This document shows positions 23,320 through 34,660 of a stretch of 64,000 nt of DNA, piece after piece (within the stretch, counting starts at the first letter, position 1; every line of letters begins with the position of its first letter). This stretch comes from Epiperipatus broadwayi. Taxonomy: Eukaryota > Onychophora > Udeonychophora > Euonychophora > Peripatidae. Below the pieces are notes generated by a model, which was given only the letters and a program-made list of their open reading frames with translations, was not told where the DNA came from and did not search any database. The stretch is from contig JAQFVV010012971.1 of the NCBI GenBank assembly GCA_028023455.1, forward strand, positions 126,001-190,000. Reading direction: 5' to 3'. The position numbers were made by a program, and so were the translations under genes.

Positions 23320-24400
23320 AGAGAAATCTGTTAGCCATTTTACCTTCCCTTTCCATTCCCCATTCTATGTTTTCCCATAATCTGCTCCATCCTATTTCCA
23401 CAACATAATCTTTGTCAACTCCACGGTTTTCATATCTAAACCCTCTTATATTTTCCCCAACACAGCATAAAAATAAATAATCCACTTTCTGTATAATTAC
23501 TTTGTTTATATTTATTCTTTCATAACTTCATTATTTGTACCCTTTCTGCTTTTAAGCATTTACAGTGAATTAACAGATGCCTAATATTTTCTATGCCTTC
23601 CTTACACAACTTGCAGACTAAATCACCCATATTTTTTCATTTATGTATATATTCCCTTGTTGCTAAAAATCCAGTTTCAGCCTTAAACAGTAAACTACTT
23701 TCCATGTTATTATCATAAATTAACTGCACCCAATATTTCGTTTACTTCTATATATATTTAAACTCTTTTTACTCTCCTACTAGTTCTTCATCTCTCCAAC
23801 TCCCTATTCTTTATTAATGCATCTATTCTTCTATCCTATTTCTTACCACTGTAACACTCAACAATCCTCCTAACACAATCATCCCACCTTTTGTACAAGT
23901 ATACTGATATAAATTTTTTATCCAAATCTTTTGCATACTGCATTACCTTTCTCACCCATCTTGTTGCCTGCCCTTTATTCATAACCCAATTAAATACTAT
24001 TTTGGCGATTCTTTTATTATCCCTAAACTGCAATCTACCTAACATTTTCATTTTGCTTTTTGCATCTCTCATATAAAAACTTGACCATCTCATTTCTTCT
24101 TGAATTGCCTCCTTTCCTGTCCACACATCTGCATCTAATGCTTGTCTTCCTACTTCTCTTTGTACTTTTTCTAAGTAATATAATATCCCTTTACTAACAT
24201 ATAGTGCATCATTGCCATATGTTAACACCTGCTACTGCTACTCCTTTCCATACAATTCTAGCTACATCATATTTATTATATGAAAACACCGTTAATTTCT
24301 TTACCAATCCCTTTCTTTTCTTTGCTTCATTTACGTTTTACATATCTCAGTGGAGACACAGTTACTTCTATTTCAATGACATATATATAAAAGAATATTG
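23320..24400 (-). pseudogene. LINE-B-like RT C-terminus and zinc finger
   Basis: Read on the minus strand. NKYDVARIVWKGVAVAGVN (about 24290-24220), then the open frame 24228-23836 with YGNDALYVSK, YLEKVQREVGRQAL, EAIQEEMRWSSF and FNWV. This series (..P..YG.E.., LEKVQ..VGR..LGA, EA..GEMGWSSF) is the post-thumb region of a LINE polymerase. Further down, after frame changes, VCKLCKEGIENIRHLLIHC (about 23620-23560) gives C-x2-C-x8-H-x4-C, the terminal zinc finger. The purine-rich sense strand matches LINE-B at 4.9-7.2 kb, and together the two pieces would cover most of one element type. Palm motifs are absent, so this is a 5'-truncated copy. Confidence 0.75.
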
Positions 24401-24799
24401 AGTATAACAGTATATACAAAAATATTTAAGGTTAACTGTGTAAGTGAAGAAAATAAATATATAACCTATAGTAAAGCAAACTTTAATGCACTGTTTTTCA
24501 ACTTCAACAATTCTTTATATAGGAAGAATGAAAAAGACAGGGTTCACCAATGGTCTAGTTTTATTCTTTAGCTAACAATAGGTAAAAACAGATTTAAGAT
24601 CAATATTGAGAAGCCAACTAAGTTAGCAATGGGTAAGTTACCTAAAACAAAACTCTGTTAAAAAAAATAACATTATCTAATCTAGATTCAAATGTCCTTA
24701 TAGACATGGAAGATAAATGTATTATTTTGATTTATAAGCTCTTCAAAAATATCACCAATAGGATAAAAATATCTTAATATTATAAATTATAATCATTAG
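24401..24799. other. AT-rich non-coding stretch
   Basis: Nothing supported between the LINE-B fragment and the LINE-A flanking repeat. Confidence 0.5.
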
Positions 24800-24840
24800 C
24801 ACCTAGTTCAGTCAACTATTAAAAAGTTAAAATAAAACAA
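24800..24840 (+). repeat. Left 41 bp direct repeat flanking LINE-A (candidate target-site duplication)
   Basis: Begins CACCTAGTTCAGTC and ends AAAATAAAACAA. It matches 30973-31013 with two substitutions, and the sequences diverge immediately to the right of both copies. The left limit cannot be set because the other copy starts at the assembly gap. Confidence 0.8.
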
Positions 24841-24942
24841 ACTAATATCTGAAGATTCAATAAATCATAACGCAATAGCGTCACTTCCGTATCAACGCAT
24901 TCAACTAGGAATAAACGTGAGACTCAACCAAAAATTAACCCC

Positions 24943-27031
24943 GTGAACAATTTACCATCTGAAAACAGCTTTTTAACTAATTCAAACTCATCCAAAATTT
25001 ATACTATAAATAAATATAGTTCTGAAACAACACACACGTGTAATACAATACCGGAACCCATATTAAAGCATACCAATACAATTAGTGTCACTGGTGTTCA
25101 AAATACTTCCTTACAAAGCATGCCACTTTCTATAGATGAATTTTCAACTCTTCCCTCTTACTCTCAGTATCTAAACTACCAGAGAGAAGAAGATCAAAAT
25201 AAAATTTTCCATACCGGTCATAAGGGAAACTATTCAACAATCAAGCAGACAAACTCAATACTAGATTTGACACAGAGTGATTTAAATTACCTTCCTCACA
25301 TAACACCTATTTCAAAAAACTGTAATACAATGGCTAACAGTTCATCTAGGAGCCACATATCATATGCTAACATAGCAAAAATTGGTACTACAAGTCCATC
25401 TAAGTCTATACAAAATACCAACAACTTAAAAACTAATTCATACAACGAAACATACTCCATACCCAGAACAGCAAGTAAAATTAATCACGACCTTACCATG
25501 TTAGATATACTAAAACTAAAAAATCTACAACAGGAAAATCAAACCTTCTTGGGGCTTGAGACCAATGAATTCTCCATAAATGACTTCACTGAGAAACAAT
25601 ACCAAGGCCTTTGTGTTGACTTCAACCAAACAATACCTCCAACCCTCCTCAAATTCTTAGTAAACTACCACAATGATAAAAGTGTTGTTCTGGCAGTGAC
25701 AGAACCAAATTGCTCACACCATAAATTCCCCATTACAGCACTATATGAATTGATAAAACAATATAAATTAACAGAGGGCATACACCGGATCCTCACTCAC
25801 CCAAACAACAGATACATTGCTGTCGAATTTGCCACTTGGGCCTTCCGAAATGAATTTAAATCCAATTTCAAAAAACTAGACAACAAATTCCTTGTATATG
25901 TTGATACAAACAGACCTGCTACCCTTATCGGAACCTTCAAGAATTGTATCATGGGCCTTGACAATAATCTTTTCCAAGAAATCCTTTTACCTTACGGGAA
26001 AATCAGAATTTCTCATATCTGCCAGTAGACAAGACGATCAAGTCCATCCTATCCAACACTGCATCATTTCAAATTCAACTAAGAAAAGGCCTAGGGCCCA
26101 CTGACATACCAACTATCATTAAAGCAAAAGATTGTCCAATGATACTTTCCTTCGTTGGCATCAGGCCACAATGTTTTCATTGCGGCCAAAGAACACATCT
26201 CATAAAAGAATGCCCAGCCAAAATATGCACCTCTTGTGGTCAAAAGGAAAATAAGTTCCACAAATATAAAGCACCTCATACACTCACACCAGCTAATGTC
26301 ACACATAATGAAATGCCAACCACAAACACCCCAGGCCTGCATACTGCTGAAGCTGAAGTCGAATCCTACAGTAGAGTAATCAACACCAAAGACCTTATGA
26401 ATCCTACTAAACTCAAGGGAAAACCATCCAATGACAGCAAACAGATACAAATAGCATATCAAAACCCAAGTGGCACCAAGCCCAGAGATAACTCACAGAA
26501 ACCAGACAATTTATCAAAAAGCTCAAAATCAAAAGAACCAAATAACGCCTCTAGATGCAAAAATCTAACAATCTCTTCTGACAATACAGATGATGCACCT
26601 CTCAGCATAGACCATCAAGACCATAACAATGCACTCGGAACCCCAAGACCTCTAAGATCAAAACCAGCGGTTTCTAACACTAAATCTATAATGGACACAT
26701 CGAAACTATCAATACCCTGTATGAATTCATCCCATATGAAAGCTCCCACACCTACAAAAAATAGATCTTCACCACCCATCTTGGACTATGACTCAGACAT
26801 GGATTTCAACCTACCCCTAATTCTAATAATAAACAAAAATCTTCCAAACTTTCAAAGGCCTACTCTGAAGAAGAGGACTCACACCTATCTCCTGCTTCCG
26901 AGCCAAACTACCTAAAGTTCTCCCTTCCCTACAGTGTAAATTCTATTCTGGAAAAAAACAAGAGGAAGGTACAAAGCACACCTAAAAACTCTCTCAGTCA
27001 TGAATCACACAATGAAACTGAGCTCTTTTGA
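24943..27031 (+). pseudogene. LINE-A ORF1 (nucleic-acid-binding protein), two frameshifts
   Basis: The first segment opens in frame from 24871; no ATG precedes GTG at 24943, and the first in-frame ATG is at 25120. Residues 1-200 are Ser/Thr/Asn-rich and probably disordered. Residues about 210-345 form a more structured part (YQGLCVDFNQTIPPTLLKF, TALYELIKQYKLTEG, RYIAVEFATWAFRNEF), plausibly an RRM-like domain. The frame changes near 25985-26000 and continues to a zinc knuckle CFHCGQRTHLIKEC (C-x2-C-x4-H-x4-C, 26171-26212) followed by CTSCGQ and a second incomplete finger. A second frame change near 26870 gives an acidic end with SEEEDSHLSPASEPNYLKFS, terminating at TGA 27029-27031. In related LINEs ORF1 packages the element RNA. 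Confidence 0.75.
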
Positions 27032-27143
27032 GCTGATTTCCACAGGCCATCCTTGCCAGATCAGAAATTCAGTGATCACAAGGACCATTACAACCTTCAA
27101 TCAAAGATTCCACTGGTGGTAAAACCAAGCAGCAATAATCTTT

Positions 27144-28191
27144 ATGGATAGGATCAAGTGCCAAATCATTGGTCTTAACATCAGGGAAATTAATTCTACT
27201 GACCGTTTATATGCAATTAGGCATTTTTTCCATCTTACATCTCCTCATATTTTATTCTTAGGAGAGACCTAATATCACCTAAACTCCAACCCTCACATAA
27301 TTCTCGAACTTTCAAAACTGGGCTTCACTCTTTTGTTTACTAATACATCAGCTGCTGGAGGGGTAGGAATCATCTTTAATAACAGGAAACCACTTTCTTC
27401 CTATAAAGTGCTTTATCATGATGACAATCTCATTGCTATCAAGATTATATACCAATCTAGTGAATTCATTGCAATATATGTATACTGCCATAACAACCCA
27501 TTAACCTATGCTAGAATAATACACACCATAAATCTCATCACTGCAAACAACACAGGCCCTACAATCCTCTTGGGGGACTTCAACCTGCAATATGATGTGT
27601 TCACATGGAAATACCTTCATCTCTTAGCCAGGGGTTTCATAAATGGCAGAGGTTTCTTCCCTGTGGATGCATACAGATTCTATATGAAGAGCTCTAGAAC
27701 ACTGATTGACCTAATGTTTTACACCTCAGAGCTGCACTATGGTTTGGAAGCCAAGCTTCAACCTGTTCCCTTCTCAGACCATCTTGCCCTGATAGAGTCT
27801 CTAGATCTGGACTCCTACACTCCCATAGACTACAATAAAACAATCAGAATTATAACTAAAGCTGCTGCCACGGAAGCTGTTTTCTCAGATGCCTACATAC
27901 TCTTTGAAAAAATTGACCTTCTTAACATAAAACCAGAGGAAGCATGCTTCGCCTTCACAGGCATCCTCCAAAACATAATCATACAGCACACCAAAAAACA
28001 TAAAGGGTCAACAACCCTTATGAATGAGCTTGATCTGCTACACCATAGGATTAAAAATTTCTCAAGTGATGGTACTATAGACAACCTCCTATTACTTAAA
28101 ACACAGTACAAGCAGAAACAAACTGTGATTGCTGAAATAATAGCAACAAAGAATTCTAGGTTATACTTACCTGGCCAACACTGCTGGACAT
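27144..28191 (+). pseudogene. LINE-A ORF2, APE endonuclease domain (one nonsense codon)
   Basis: ATG at 27144 opens with QIIGLNIRE (APE entry strand), then ILFLGET and a TAA at 27270-27272, just after the catalytic-Glu motif. The same frame continues to 28265 with GGVGIIF, AIYVYCH, TILLGDFNLQ (catalytic GDFN, about 27565-27590), RTLIDLMF and FSDHLALIE (catalytic Asp-His, about 27775-27800). All expected APE motifs are present in order, so only the TAA interrupts the domain. The frame then shifts into the RT frame near 28150-28190. The domain nicks chromosomal DNA for target-primed reverse transcription. Confidence 0.85.
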
Positions 28192-29451
28192 GTGGCTATC
28201 TCAGATGGGCTCTGGGAGCAAGGAAGAAACAAAAAAAACCCTTTGACCCTCCTCATCAGTGGTAGCCATACCTCTGGCAACCAAATGCTCATTCAAATAG
28301 AGTCATATTTCAAAAACCGCCTATCAAACTCTGTTACCTACCCCACAAATCAGTGGCATGAGACATCACAAAACAATGAACATGGAATAACAATATCAAA
28401 CATCAAAAACCGCTTGGCTGCCCTACCGTCCAATGTCCATCCAGGACTACACGGCATTCCAAAGTTCATACTTATGCACCTTGAGAATTTCACAGCTCCC
28501 ATAGTATTAAAACTAATTAACCATCTTGCAAACATTAAAAAAATGATCCCCAAACTTTATCCCATAGCAATGGTCCCCTTTCTTAAAAAAAACTGGGACG
28601 CATCTGCTCTATCTAGCATAAGACTAATCTCCATGACACCAATTATGTTAAAGGTCATTGAAGGTGTGATCAAGGAGAAAATACAAGATGTTATTCTGGA
28701 CAACATATCCCAGTTGCAATTCGCAAAGAAGGGCTCATCCACACTTTCTGCAATTGGGGAGGTAAAAATTCTCTGTGATCATATCAGATCCAAGAATCTA
28801 TACAAACCCATTGCCATTCAGCTAGACATCTCTGAAGCATTTGATTCAGTAGATGTCAACATCCTGCTCAATTGCCTCTCAGCACTAGACATTCCTACTC
28901 AAATCATTCAGATATTGGACAATCTACTAAATAACAGATTGGTCCACATTTCCCTGAATGTTTTCTTTACAGATGGTTTTATTCCTTCAAAATCCATACC
29001 CCAAGGATCTCCACTTAGCGTTCTCCTATTTATACTCTACTTAAACCCCCTTCTTAAACACATTGAGGCAGAACTTCCAGGAATCTATATACCCCAGCTG
29101 AAGAAACACTGTAAAGCATTTGCCTACATGGATGATGTCCTTGTCACCTTACCCTCCCAAAAATATGTAAAACCTCTCATCCAAATAATCAAAAAATTTT
29201 CCGAATCCTCCAAACTTTCTTTCAACCTCAACAAGTCATCAGCCTGGAAAATCAACATTGACAAGAAGATATCATCGCCTTTCTCAGCATACCCCCAAAA
29301 CTTTTTGGGGTTTCCCATATACAAGTCACCGCAAGCCATGTCGATACAAATACAGAATTCCATCATTGAAGCCACCACCAACACAGTTAAAAACCTTGCC
29401 AAGGTTTATTATCACTGCAAGGGAAAATCTCTCTCCTCAATATCAAGGTAA
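28192..29451 (+). pseudogene. LINE-A ORF2, reverse transcriptase domain
   Basis: A 419-residue open frame. KIQDVILDNISQLQFAKKGS leads to AIQLDISEAFDSVD (block A, catalytic Asp), SIPQGSPLSVLLFILYLNPL (block B), FAYMDDVLV (block C, catalytic Asp pair at 29131-29136), FNLNKSSAWK (block D) and NFLGFPIY (block E). The palm is intact as read. The YMDD form at the active site is typical of retroviral and hepadnaviral RTs; non-LTR RTs more often have F/YADD. The frame ends at 29451 by a frameshift; KAKISYYLPIINMTKSF continues in another frame immediately after (about 29451-29500). The Met at 28192 is not a true start, since it lies inside ORF2. Confidence 0.88.
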
Positions 29452-30345
29452 AGGCAAAGATTAGCTACTATCTACCCATAATTAACATGACAAAGAGTTT
29501 TCAATACAAAAATCAACTGAATCTGTGCACGGCTGTTGTGGAATGGTAAAACAGCGGCCATAGGAATTGAATGCATGCAGCGACATAGTAAAAATAATGG
29601 TATGTCGTTGCTTGCAACATTTTCTATATATTACCAAAAGTGCCACTCTCTGATCCACATCCTACAAAAGAAATTTCCCCAGATTGCAGCGGAACAACCA
29701 GCCATTCCATCAGACAGACCTCCACCTTCAAAGATAAGCTGGCTAAATCAGATACTTGACTATCTTTTTGCTCACAATTGCCACTCTACCCAAGTATTCA
29801 GACAAAAAATCTCCATTTGGGATGCTCATGGCCTGCTATTTCCCACACAAAACTCTACCATTCCTTACCTCGGTGGTAACAATCAGGTGGTCACCAGGTT
29901 TTTTAAGCATCTCAAGCTGGAGCCAAGGTTCCTGGACTTTCTCGTAAAAATCAACCTGAATTCACTCCAGACAAACTGGTTCCTGCACTACAGGAGATTC
30001 CTCAAGAATATAGATCCTATGTGTCACAACTGCCATAGAACCTGTGAAACCTTTGATCATATGATAAATGATTGCCCAGCATATGACAAAATCAGAACTT
30101 TCATTACTTACCACTGCCACATTTCCCTGAACAAAATCTTAAATATTAAATGCTGCTTCCTGTCCAGGGATTATGTCACCACAAGATTCTCAACCTTTCT
30201 CACTTATGCCATCTGGATGGCCAGATGTTGCAACAAGTTTACCTTTCTTCATCCCAAGCCTGAAGACACATTTATTTCCAAGCTAAAGGAATTTCGCCAT
30301 AAGGACAGAATAATCTCATCCAGATTTTTATTTGACAACACGTGA
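29452..30345 (+). pseudogene. LINE-A ORF2 C-terminal region with zinc finger
   Basis: After a frame change near 29530 the frame from 29536 gives WNGKTAAIG, HSKNNGMSLL, SDRPPPSKISWLNQIL and FLDFLVKINLNSLQTNWFLH. It then has CHNCHRTCETFDHMINDC (C-x2-C-x8-H-x4-C, about 30022-30075) and a TYAIWMARCCNKF segment before the stop at 30345. The DRPPP motif and the FDF-hinge to zinc-finger order are shared with the minus-strand relatives at 34-35.5 kb. The finger is expected to assist template RNA binding. Confidence 0.8.
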
Positions 30346-30464
30346 AGCCTGATTAAGCTGCATTAACAACACCAGTAACCACATCAGAACATTTAGTTGC
30401 CTGACTAACATGGATAACTATTATTTTTGATTTACAATTGTATCATTATTACATATGGTTTTTC

Positions 30465-30470
30465 AATAAA
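30465..30470 (+). terminator. AATAAA polyadenylation signal of LINE-A
   Basis: Last hexamer before the gap, 120 bases after the ORF2 stop. Related copies in the window also end in AATAAAG shortly before a repeat tail. Confidence 0.5.
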
Positions 30471-30472
30471 AT

Positions 30473-30972
30473 NNNNNNNNNNNNNNNNNNNNNNNNNNNN
30501 NNNNNNNNNNNNNNNNNNNNNNNNNNNNNNNNNNNNNNNNNNNNNNNNNNNNNNNNNNNNNNNNNNNNNNNNNNNNNNNNNNNNNNNNNNNNNNNNNNNN
30601 NNNNNNNNNNNNNNNNNNNNNNNNNNNNNNNNNNNNNNNNNNNNNNNNNNNNNNNNNNNNNNNNNNNNNNNNNNNNNNNNNNNNNNNNNNNNNNNNNNNN
30701 NNNNNNNNNNNNNNNNNNNNNNNNNNNNNNNNNNNNNNNNNNNNNNNNNNNNNNNNNNNNNNNNNNNNNNNNNNNNNNNNNNNNNNNNNNNNNNNNNNNN
30801 NNNNNNNNNNNNNNNNNNNNNNNNNNNNNNNNNNNNNNNNNNNNNNNNNNNNNNNNNNNNNNNNNNNNNNNNNNNNNNNNNNNNNNNNNNNNNNNNNNNN
30901 NNNNNNNNNNNNNNNNNNNNNNNNNNNNNNNNNNNNNNNNNNNNNNNNNNNNNNNNNNNNNNNNNNNNNNNN
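30473..30972. other. Assembly gap of exactly 500 N
   Basis: A round-number run of N, so its true length is unknown. It contains the LINE-A 3' end and the left limit of the right flanking repeat. Translations across it are meaningless. Confidence 0.99.
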
Positions 30973-31013
30973 CACCTAGTTCAGTCGACTATTAAAAGGT
31001 TAAAATAAAACAA
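30973..31013 (+). repeat. Right 41 bp direct repeat flanking LINE-A
   Basis: Matches 24800-24840 with two substitutions (A/G each). Immediately after the gap, so the repeat may extend further to the left. Confidence 0.8.
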
Positions 31014-31445
31014 GAGCTTGTAGGGTAACATTTGAAAGCCCTCATTTTTTCTTCACATCCACTAATAAGCAGGTTTCTCTTAGATTTCAAAATAAATAAT
31101 GATCATATTTCTTTATATACATATTAAAATATAATATGTTTACTATTAAATTATGATAAGTGAGGTTTAAAATTTTTTAAATGATTCTGCTTGAACATGT
31201 CTTATTTAAACTTTTCAATAGTTTACTGAAATAAAGCCTGAAAATATTTATTAAATAATATGAAAGGTTTATTGAAGCATATGATTTAATTCTAAATACG
31301 GAGATGGAAAAAAATTGTATGTAAGGTATTGACAAGCAACAGAATTCTATCAATGATGGCGATCAAATGTTATTTCTTAATCGAAATCGTATCCCCTATT
31401 ATTTCAACTTCTTTTAACATGAAAATTTTAACTTGCACATGTATG
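31014..31445. other. AT-rich non-coding stretch
   Basis: Nothing supported. This would be the right flank of the LINE-A insertion. Confidence 0.5.
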
Positions 31446-31580
31446 TAAGAGGCTGCCATGACAACAGTTTTAAATTGTAGATTGTTATTGATATTGTGAT
31501 TGTCATAGTGTTGACTGGTTTTTAATGGTATGTAAATATGTATATGTATGTATGTTTGGTCATCAAAATTATTGTTTTAT
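31446..31580 (+). repeat. Dispersed repeat shared with 12470-12600
   Basis: Contains GACAACAGTTTTAAATTGT, TTGTCATAGTGTTGACTGG and ATATGTATGTATGTTTGG in the order found at 12.5 kb. Confidence 0.65.
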
Positions 31581-32796
31581 GTTGTATTTAGAACACTAAA
31601 TGTTAAGATTTTTACAAGTAATGATAAGAAGTATAGTGTTTATTATTGGAAAATAAATTTGCATTACAATTGTTAGTTTTCCAGTTCTTGTTATTCCGAA
31701 ACAAAATGTCTTCCAATGTTTCATATTTTAGACTATTGTAACTCATAAAATGTCATAAGATTACACGTTTAGAGTTATGTTGCAAAATAATAAAGAGAAT
31801 AACTTTACAACATTAAGTAATTAATTACTTATGTTTGTATCTTAAGATCAGTGAGATAAATACACAATTGTGAATTGCTGTAACACGTGATCATCGTCTA
31901 TGATAGTCTGTTTTAACTGAAATACAGGCTTATTATATACCTGTATCAACATATGTAATATATAGGGTATATGAGCACAGACTTTCACACGACCCACCAC
32001 TCTTCTCTCTATCCCACAACATTGATACACTTGAACACATATATGTTTGATTTGTTAATTTACAGTGTATTCTCGCATCTATTATTGACATGGTAAACGT
32101 ATTATCAAGTATTATCGTTTGTACTTGATAAATATGCTTAATCTAGTATTTTAAATAGATTTTAGTCATAGTTGCAATTATTGTTGTATAATTATATGTA
32201 ATTAAACAATTATTAGATGAAAGACTAACTAAAAGACAACGTGCAATAATAATTATAATCGTAACATCTTTTAGCAAGTTCATTTAATCAATTCTTTTCT
32301 TTCTTTAAATAGTCGTAAAACAATAATAGTTAATATTTGATAATTCTTAAAATTATAAAACTGGGAAGAAGAAAAAATTAAAAATCCTTCAAAATAATAT
32401 GAACGCCTTAAATGAAAAGATTTCAGAAAGTCATTTTTTTAAAAATTAGAAATTTTTTTTTTTTTATAGTTTAATGTTTAATTTTAGGCATATGTTTATA
32501 AACTTGCAAGAAAAAAAAATTGTAATTTTAATTAAATATTTCAGTTAAGCTTTAAAATATTAATATAAAGCAGTAGCTACATTGACTTGTTTAGTAAAAT
32601 TTCATATAAAGATATTAATTTTTAAAAACGTGATCATCTAATTTTAATAACTGATTTAATTTATAGCTGTGACCTAAAAGTTTTAAATTGATGGCAACTA
32701 GAAATTATAGGGTGAAAAAAACTCTATTAGGCATATATATAATAATTGGCAGTTAATAAATTTTTTGATTAAAATAATCATAAAATATTTGTTTTT
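31581..32796. other. AT-rich stretch with one S-family fragment
   Basis: About 31955-32045 (TATAGGGTATATGAGCACAG to AACACATATATG) repeats, on the same strand, the start of the S-family copy at 38758. The open frame at 31848-32030 (minus) overlaps it and is not a gene. The rest shows no feature. Confidence 0.5.
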
Positions 32797-32917
32797 TGTC
32801 AAGAGTTGGTGACCAAATGGTTAGCACAGCCGCCTTACAAGCAGTTGTCCCGGGATTCGATTCCCGGCCACGCTTTGACACATTAAATATATATATATAT
32901 GTTTTTAATATTTGTTA
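32784..32917 (+). mobile_element. Minimal tRNA-like retroposon, copy 1 (anticodon position UAC)
   Basis: The tRNA-like body is 32797-32880. It starts TGTCAAGAGTTGG and ends CCACGCTTTGACA, so the ends extend the acceptor stem as an inverted repeat. It has GGTTAGCACAG in the D-arm/A-box position, a CTTACAA anticodon loop (UAC, Val by the standard code) and a T-arm CCGGGATTCGATTCCCGG with a B-box. An AT-rich tail follows. AATATTTGTT occurs on both sides (32784-32793 and 32908-32917) and may be the target duplication. A functional tRNA gene is less likely, because the acceptor stem is poorly paired inside the TGTCAA extension. Confidence 0.65.
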
Positions 32918-33039
32918 TCATCATTTACAACAATTACTGATTGCTATAAAATTAAATGTATGGGGTTTTTTTAAATTAATGTAGAAATTTCGATCTATTG
33001 TTTTACTAGTCTAATGTTTTTCAAACTATTTTCTGCAGA

Positions 33040-33217
33040 TACTGGGATTTTACAGGAAGTGTTCCTACAGAATTTATTGAAATTAATATAAGCCTTTATG
33101 ATCTTAAATGCTGCACCAAGTTGAAACATGTTTGATTATATTGAAATATAATGGTAAAGTGGTATGCATGTGTCCAATTCTATTTGTGACAACAACAATT
33201 ATTGACAATCTGTCAAG
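33040..33217 (+). other. Possible non-coding exon (acceptor and donor bracket)
   Basis: CTATTTTCTGCAG before 33040 is a strong acceptor-like site, and AAG|GTAAGT at 33217/33218 is a consensus donor. None of the three frames is open throughout; the longest piece begins YWDFTGSVPTEF and stops after about 31 codons. If transcribed it would be an untranslated or lncRNA exon. Chance pairing of sites is a serious alternative. Confidence 0.2.
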
Positions 33218-33314
33218 GTAAGTGTCGTCGGCTTTGACAGCTGTTCAAATATATGTTATTCAGGACAACATTAACTTATTAAACATATTGTATTATTTTT
33301 CTTAGATGTGTAAG

Positions 33315-34660
<1,346 letters not shown>

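Larger units (their letters stand above)
24841..30472 (+). mobile_element. LINE-A: near-complete non-LTR retrotransposon
   Basis: The element starts where the 41 bp flanking repeat ends. It carries ORF1 (24943-27031), a 112-base spacer, and ORF2 with endonuclease, RT and zinc finger (27144-30345). An AATAAA at 30465-30470 stands directly before the gap, so the 3' tail lies within the unresolved bases. The presence of the 5' end and of both ORFs makes it the most complete element in the window. Scattered frameshifts and one nonsense codon mean it is not autonomous as assembled, although some could be sequencing errors. The pieces at 33.5-36.3 kb and LINE-C belong to the same broad group (shared DRPPPKGS-like motif, C-terminal finger, Y-M-D-D/N box). 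Confidence 0.85.

Noticed and set aside
30427-31008. Open frames across the N run
   Set aside because: Artefact of undefined bases.
32797-32880. Functional valine tRNA gene
   Set aside because: The acceptor stem is poorly paired, the ends extend into TGTCAA/TTGACA, and three sister copies with a retroposon tail exist; a retroposon fits better.
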